From positions 3,286,001 through 3,350,000 of the forward strand of contig NZ_CP013862.1 of NCBI RefSeq assembly GCF_001307805.1: a DNA stretch of 64,000 nt, read 5' to 3'. A model generated the notes under the pieces. That model did not search any database and had not been told where the DNA came from. It was given only the letters and a program-made list of their open reading frames with translations. The translations under genes and the position numbers were made by a program. Below are positions 60,863 to 64,000 of this stretch, in pieces (the first letter of the stretch is position 1; each line of letters opens with the position of its first letter). The DNA is from Lentibacillus amyloliquefaciens (GTDB lineage: Bacteria; Bacillota; Bacilli; Bacillales; Amphibacillaceae).

Positions 60863-61969
60863 ATGAAAATGAAAGAATTGGATACACCGAGTTTAGTAAT
60901 TGATAGAGAAATCATGATGGATAATGTTCGCGGGATGCAAGATTATGCTGATAAATATAATGTTCATCTCCGCCCACATACGAAAACGCATAAGATGCCT
61001 GCGCTGGCCAAATTACAGGAAAAAGCAGGTGCAAATGGGATTACTGTAGCAAAAGTTGGCGAAGCAGAGGTAATGGCTGAAAACGGATTAAACGATATTT
61101 TTATAGCAAACCAAATCGTAGGCGAAGTTAAGCTTAATCGTATCAAGAAGCTTACGGAAACAATTGATATTTCCTTTGGCGTTGACAGCATCGAACAATG
61201 CGAAATGATTGAAAATGTATTTAGTAACAGTCAAAAGCCGGCTCAAGTTCTTATCGAAATTGAGGTGGGCGAAAACCGTTCAGGTGTTATCGAAGAAAGT
61301 GATTACATTCGTTTGGTGGATTATATAAAAAATTGCTCTCATGTGAGTTTAAAAGGGGTTTTCTCCCATGACGGTCATACATACAAAGCAAAGGACCTCG
61401 AGGATTGCCGCCGTCTTTACAATGAAGCGCAAAAACGTACCCTCATGTTTGCGCATCTCGCTGAGGAACAGGGTTTGAAACTTGATACAGTCAGCATTGG
61501 ATCTACCCCGCCGTTGCTGCATGATTTTGGCGTTATGGAGGGGGTTACTGAACTCCGTGTCGGAACCTATATTCTCATGGATGTATCGCAAGGAAATGCA
61601 ATTGATTCCTATTCCAGCTGTGCTGCCAGTGTCCTGTCGACCGTTACCAGCAAACCAACCAATGAACGCATCATTACCGATGTCGGTGCGAAAGGGCTAA
61701 CCATGCAGTCAAGAAGTGAGGGGATTTGCGCAACCGTTGGAATAGGCTATATCAAAAATTCCGATCATGTTCATATTGACCAAGTCTTTGATGAACACGC
61801 AATTATATACAATGAACGTTTCAGGAATCAAGTCGTAATCGGTGAAAAGCTGGAAATCATCCCAAACCATATATGCCCGGTCAGTAATTTATATGATGAC
61901 GCTTATCTTGTTTCCGGGGATGAAGTTGTGGATGAAATTCCAATTTTATGCAGAGGGAAACTGCAGTAA
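60863..61969 (+). CDS. D-threonine aldolase/D-serine dehydratase-like PLP enzyme (fold type III)
   Basis: 368 residues. An alanine racemase-type N-terminal barrel with the PLP Lys in HLRPHTKTHKMPALA (about residue 40), SHDGHTY and GSTPPLL phosphate-binding segments, and the C-terminal metal site HICPVSNLYD (H-x-C, about 342) of the D-threonine aldolase/D-serine dehydratase group. Members cleave or dehydrate D-3-hydroxy-amino acids, including D-threo-3-hydroxyaspartate. ATG 60863 lies 10 bases after GAGGAGG and is preferred over GTG 60854. It lies in the same direction as the PLP enzyme before it and the symporter after it, so all three are probably one unit. Confidence 0.87.
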   Translation: MKMKELDTPSLVIDREIMMDNVRGMQDYADKYNVHLRPHTKTHKMPALAKLQEKAGANGITVAKVGEAEVMAENGLNDIFIANQIVGEVKLNRIKKLTETIDISFGVDSIEQCEMIENVFSNSQKPAQVLIEIEVGENRSGVIEESDYIRLVDYIKNCSHVSLKGVFSHDGHTYKAKDLEDCRRLYNEAQKRTLMFAHLAEEQGLKLDTVSIGSTPPLLHDFGVMEGVTELRVGTYILMDVSQGNAIDSYSSCAASVLSTVTSKPTNERIITDVGAKGLTMQSRSEGICATVGIGYIKNSDHVHIDQVFDEHAIIYNERFRNQVVIGEKLEIIPNHICPVSNLYDDAYLVSGDEVVDEIPILCRGKLQ

Positions 61970-62097
61970 TCATACAAATTTTCTTTGTCAGCTTGACTCA
62001 CTCATCCCTATTCAATCAATTGTACGTTTCTATTAAAATATGGTAGTTTAGTAAATGTCGAATAATGGCAGATACATATAAGATAGGAGCGTCTGAT

Positions 62098-63303
62098 ATG
62101 AAGAAAAGTCTGATATGGCAGTTGATTGCTGCATTTATTTTGGCGATTTTAACCGGTGTCATTTTTGGTGAAAAAGCGCAAGTAGTTCAACCCCTTGGAG
62201 ATTTGTTTCTCCGATTAATCAATTTCATTATCGCTCCATTAGTGCTTGCCACACTTGTCGTTGGGGTAGCCAGTACAAGTGATGTGAAGAAACTCGGAAG
62301 ACTGGGCGGGAAAACCATAGCATTTTATCTATTTACAAGTATGCTCGCGATAACGCTCGGTATCATAGCAGGGAAAATTTTTTCGCCGGGGAGCGGTATT
62401 GATGTATCACTGGAAGGAGAAGAAGCTCCTGAGCCTAATGAGACAGAAGGTGTTGTACAGACCATATTAAATATCGTACCGACAAACCCGTTTGAAGCAT
62501 TGTCGTCAGGTAATATTCTGCAAATTATCTTTTTTGCATTGGCTATTGGAATCGCTATCACCTTGGTGGGAGAAAAGGCAAAACCTGTACAGCAGTTTTT
62601 CGATGGATTTGCGGAAGTTATGTACAAAATAACCGGCATGGTCATGACCATTGTTCCAATAGGTGTATTTGGCTTGCTTGCTCCCGTGGTAGGGGAGTAT
62701 GGAATGGAGGTATTGCTTCCATTAATCAATTTGATCCTGGCTATGCTGGCGGCATGTATTATTCAACTTTTCGTGGTTTACGCGCTGATTATTAAATCGT
62801 TTGGTAAAATGAGCCCGATTCGCTTTTTTAAAGGCATTTTTCCAGCCACTGCGGTTGCTTTCAGTACAAGCAGCAGTTCCGGAACATTGCCGGTAACGAT
62901 TAAGAGTGCACAGGAAAGTCTTGGCGTATCAAAAGAGACGAGTACATTTGTTTTGCCGTTGGGTGCTACCATTAATATGGATGGAACGGCATTATATGTC
63001 GGCCTTTGTTCAATGTTTGTTGCACAATATTTTGGTATGGATTTATCGTTCTCACAGATGGCGACAGTTGTGTTGATAGGCACACTCGCATCGATTGGGA
63101 CAGCCGGCGTACCCGGAGCGGGCCTTATCATGTTGACGATGGCACTGAGTGCAGTTAATTTGCCGCTGGCCGGAATTGCATTAGTCGGCGGAATTGATCG
63201 TATACTGGATATGCTCAGAACATCTGTCAATGTTACAGGTGACGCAGCTGCAAGTGTTGTCGTTGACGCAAGTGAAAAGAAGGGCTTGCAGACAGGCAAA
63301 TGA
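62098..63303 (+). CDS. Dicarboxylate/amino acid:cation symporter (DAACS) 2
   Basis: 401 residues with the same signatures as symporter 1: AFSTSSSSGTLPVTIKS, LPLGATINMDGTALYVG and GTAGVPGAGLIMLTM, and extended identity throughout, so the two are paralogues from a fairly recent duplication. It should import acidic amino acids or dicarboxylates with cations. ATG 62098 follows ATAGGAG by 9 bases; the longer frame from 62065 contains that site. It is preceded by the D-amino acid-type PLP enzyme and followed by a hairpin. Confidence 0.92.
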   Translation: MKKSLIWQLIAAFILAILTGVIFGEKAQVVQPLGDLFLRLINFIIAPLVLATLVVGVASTSDVKKLGRLGGKTIAFYLFTSMLAITLGIIAGKIFSPGSGIDVSLEGEEAPEPNETEGVVQTILNIVPTNPFEALSSGNILQIIFFALAIGIAITLVGEKAKPVQQFFDGFAEVMYKITGMVMTIVPIGVFGLLAPVVGEYGMEVLLPLINLILAMLAACIIQLFVVYALIIKSFGKMSPIRFFKGIFPATAVAFSTSSSSGTLPVTIKSAQESLGVSKETSTFVLPLGATINMDGTALYVGLCSMFVAQYFGMDLSFSQMATVVLIGTLASIGTAGVPGAGLIMLTMALSAVNLPLAGIALVGGIDRILDMLRTSVNVTGDAAASVVVDASEKKGLQTGK

Positions 63304-63371
63304 CAGGATGAAAGATTATAACTTTGATGTGTGAATTAAAATAACTGAATGAAGTTCTGAGGCAAGTGGAA

Positions 63372-63397
63372 GCCGGCTCCTGATAAGTGGAGCCGGC
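63372..63397 (+). terminator. Hairpin after symporter 2
   Basis: GCCGGCTCC, an 8-base loop and GGAGCCGGC, followed by GTTTG. It is a GC-rich stem with a poor T-run. Confidence 0.62.
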
Positions 63398-63531
63398 GTT
63401 TGAAATATGGGCGGAGCAGTTTCAGCCCTGCGAGGTGATTTTTTAACGGCTGTCGGTGATGTTTATGGCCCGAGAAATTGAGCGGACTTTTTTGGGACTT
63501 TACCTGATGTGTACAAATTTCAAAAATGTGG

Positions 63532-63690
63532 TATAATGACTATACAGACACATATAATATTAAAAACCGCCCCATGCTGACACATGGAACGGTTACAATA
63601 AGGCCGAACCCCATCAAGAGGGGCTAGGCACCTGAAAGAGATGATCCCTCAGTAGCCTGCTAGAGCATATGAGGGGTTATTTTTTATCGG
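63532..63690 (+). ncRNA. Putative antisense RNA of a type I toxin-antitoxin locus
   Basis: An extended -10 promoter TGGTATAAT (TATAAT at 63532-63537) should start a plus-strand RNA near 63545. A hairpin with arms CCCTCA and TGAGGG, followed by TTATTTTTTA at 63677-63686, would end it, giving about 140 bases. The RNA contains several small stems (GAACCCCATCAAGAGGGGC) and overlaps the 3' end of the minus-strand toxin gene. Its regulatory role is inferred from this layout. Confidence 0.65.
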
Positions 63691-63754
63691 ACATGATCAA
63701 CGCAACCAGCATACCAAAAGAAATCATCAGCGTAAGCGTCACTCCCACATCCAT
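63677..63754 (-). CDS. Small hydrophobic holin-like type I toxin (25 aa)
   Basis: A 25-residue peptide: MDVGVTLTLMISFG followed by MLVALIMSDKK, one membrane helix with a Lys-rich tail, like the putative holin-like toxins of Firmicutes (Hol_Tox/Fst type), which depolarise the membrane. A very strong ribosome site AAGGAGG lies 8 bases before ATG 63754. The mRNA has a long 5' leader of about 95 bases in which GCATGAGGGGTTA (minus strand at 63821-63833) can pair with TAACCCCTCAT-TGC at the stop codon (63665-63679), the long-range fold typical of such mRNAs. The overlapping plus-strand RNA is the likely antitoxin. Confidence 0.78.
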   Translation of the reverse strand: MDVGVTLTLMISFGMLVALIMSDKK

Positions 63755-63857
63755 TGGCAACACCTCCTTCCTGGGAAGCGTCCCGGAAGGCAAATCGAAA
63801 AAACGACGAAGCGGTGAGCCTAACCCCTCATGCGAAGCCAGCCTATTTGTATCTATT

Positions 63858-63866
63858 ATTATAGCA
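63858..63866 (-). promoter_or_regulatory. Toxin promoter, extended -10
   Basis: On the minus strand TGCTATAAT is an extended -10 box; transcription should start near 63850. The -35 region is poor, as is common with TGn boxes. Confidence 0.6.
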
Positions 63867-63885
63867 TATTTCCTTAGTTTGCGTG

Positions 63886-64000
63886 CCTGTCACCACCCGA
63901 ATTTTGCATATTATGTCGAATGAAATTATCAAAAGGTTAAGGTGTCTGCGGTCACTTTCTGATTTTTGTCGAATAATATTATCTATGAGCTGCTGGTTCG
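63886..64000 (+). repeat. Dispersed repeat copy, cut by the window end
   Basis: GTGCCTGTCACCACCCGAAT, TTTGC, ATTATGTCGAATGAAATTAT and, after an insert with a second TTGTCGAATAATATTATC, GAGCTGCTGGTTCG at the very end. It is the same family as 41267-41358 and 42515-42635; the terminator half should lie beyond base 64000. Confidence 0.7.

Overview
The window looks like chromosome of a low-to-moderate GC Bacillaceae bacterium, probably a salt-tolerant relative of Virgibacillus, Lentibacillus or Oceanobacillus. This is inferred from AGGAGG ribosome binding sites, frequent TTG/GTG starts, an Ltp-type repeat protein, GbsR and MocR regulators, and many genes for glycine betaine, carnitine and proline-derivative metabolism. 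No rRNA, tRNA or CRISPR array was found.

Layout. 1-8845: one phosphonate operon on the + strand, phnI (cut by the window edge), phnJ (frameshifted), phnK, phnM, phnL, a PHP-family cyclic-phosphate hydrolase in place of phnP, then the phosphonate ABC importer phnD-phnC-phnE-phnE. 8846-18700: an accessory stretch of small, broken and selfish genes: a YbaK-type deacylase, a Uma2 nuclease, an Rpn-type nuclease fragment ending at an IS4-family element, a Doc toxin with a tiny basic antitoxin, a DarG macrodomain antitoxin with a nonsense codon and no DarT, and an Ltp repeat protein. 19075-24360: a divergent cluster of a TPP enzyme, an aldehyde dehydrogenase and a frameshifted flavin amine oxidase. 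24644-28060: a betaine-type substrate-binding lipoprotein and a BCCT transporter. 28874-41248: a hydroxyproline catabolism cluster (aldehyde dehydrogenase interrupted by an ISL3-family element, DapA-family deaminase, NhaC-type antiporter, two proline racemase homologues, a DadA-like oxidase, a sigma-54 activator, and a ferredoxin/BFD/flavoprotein dehydrogenase). Near-perfect sigma-54 promoters sit on both sides of the activator gene. 43933-50130: carnitine import and conversion to glycine betaine (binding protein, serine hydrolase, GbsR regulator, BKACE enzyme, carnitine dehydrogenase, thioesterase). 50313-63303: GapN, a MocR regulator divergent from an aminotransferase and amino-acid permease, a STAS-like protein, and two PLP enzymes between two dicarboxylate/amino acid symporters. 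63540-63860: a small type I toxin-antitoxin locus.

How it fits together. Phosphonate use supplies phosphorus. The carnitine module should yield the osmoprotectant glycine betaine, and hydroxyproline should be burned to 2-oxoglutarate if the IS-split dehydrogenase is that pathway's last step.

The most unusual non-gene signal is a family of six intergenic arrays in which ATGGGC recurs every 20-21 bp, all in the same orientation across 41 kb. A second 21-bp family with a CGAGCG/CGTGCG core occurs twice. Several hairpin repeat families also fill the intergenic spaces. Gene decay is common: two single-base losses in G/C runs, one in-frame TGA, one clean IS insertion and several relics.
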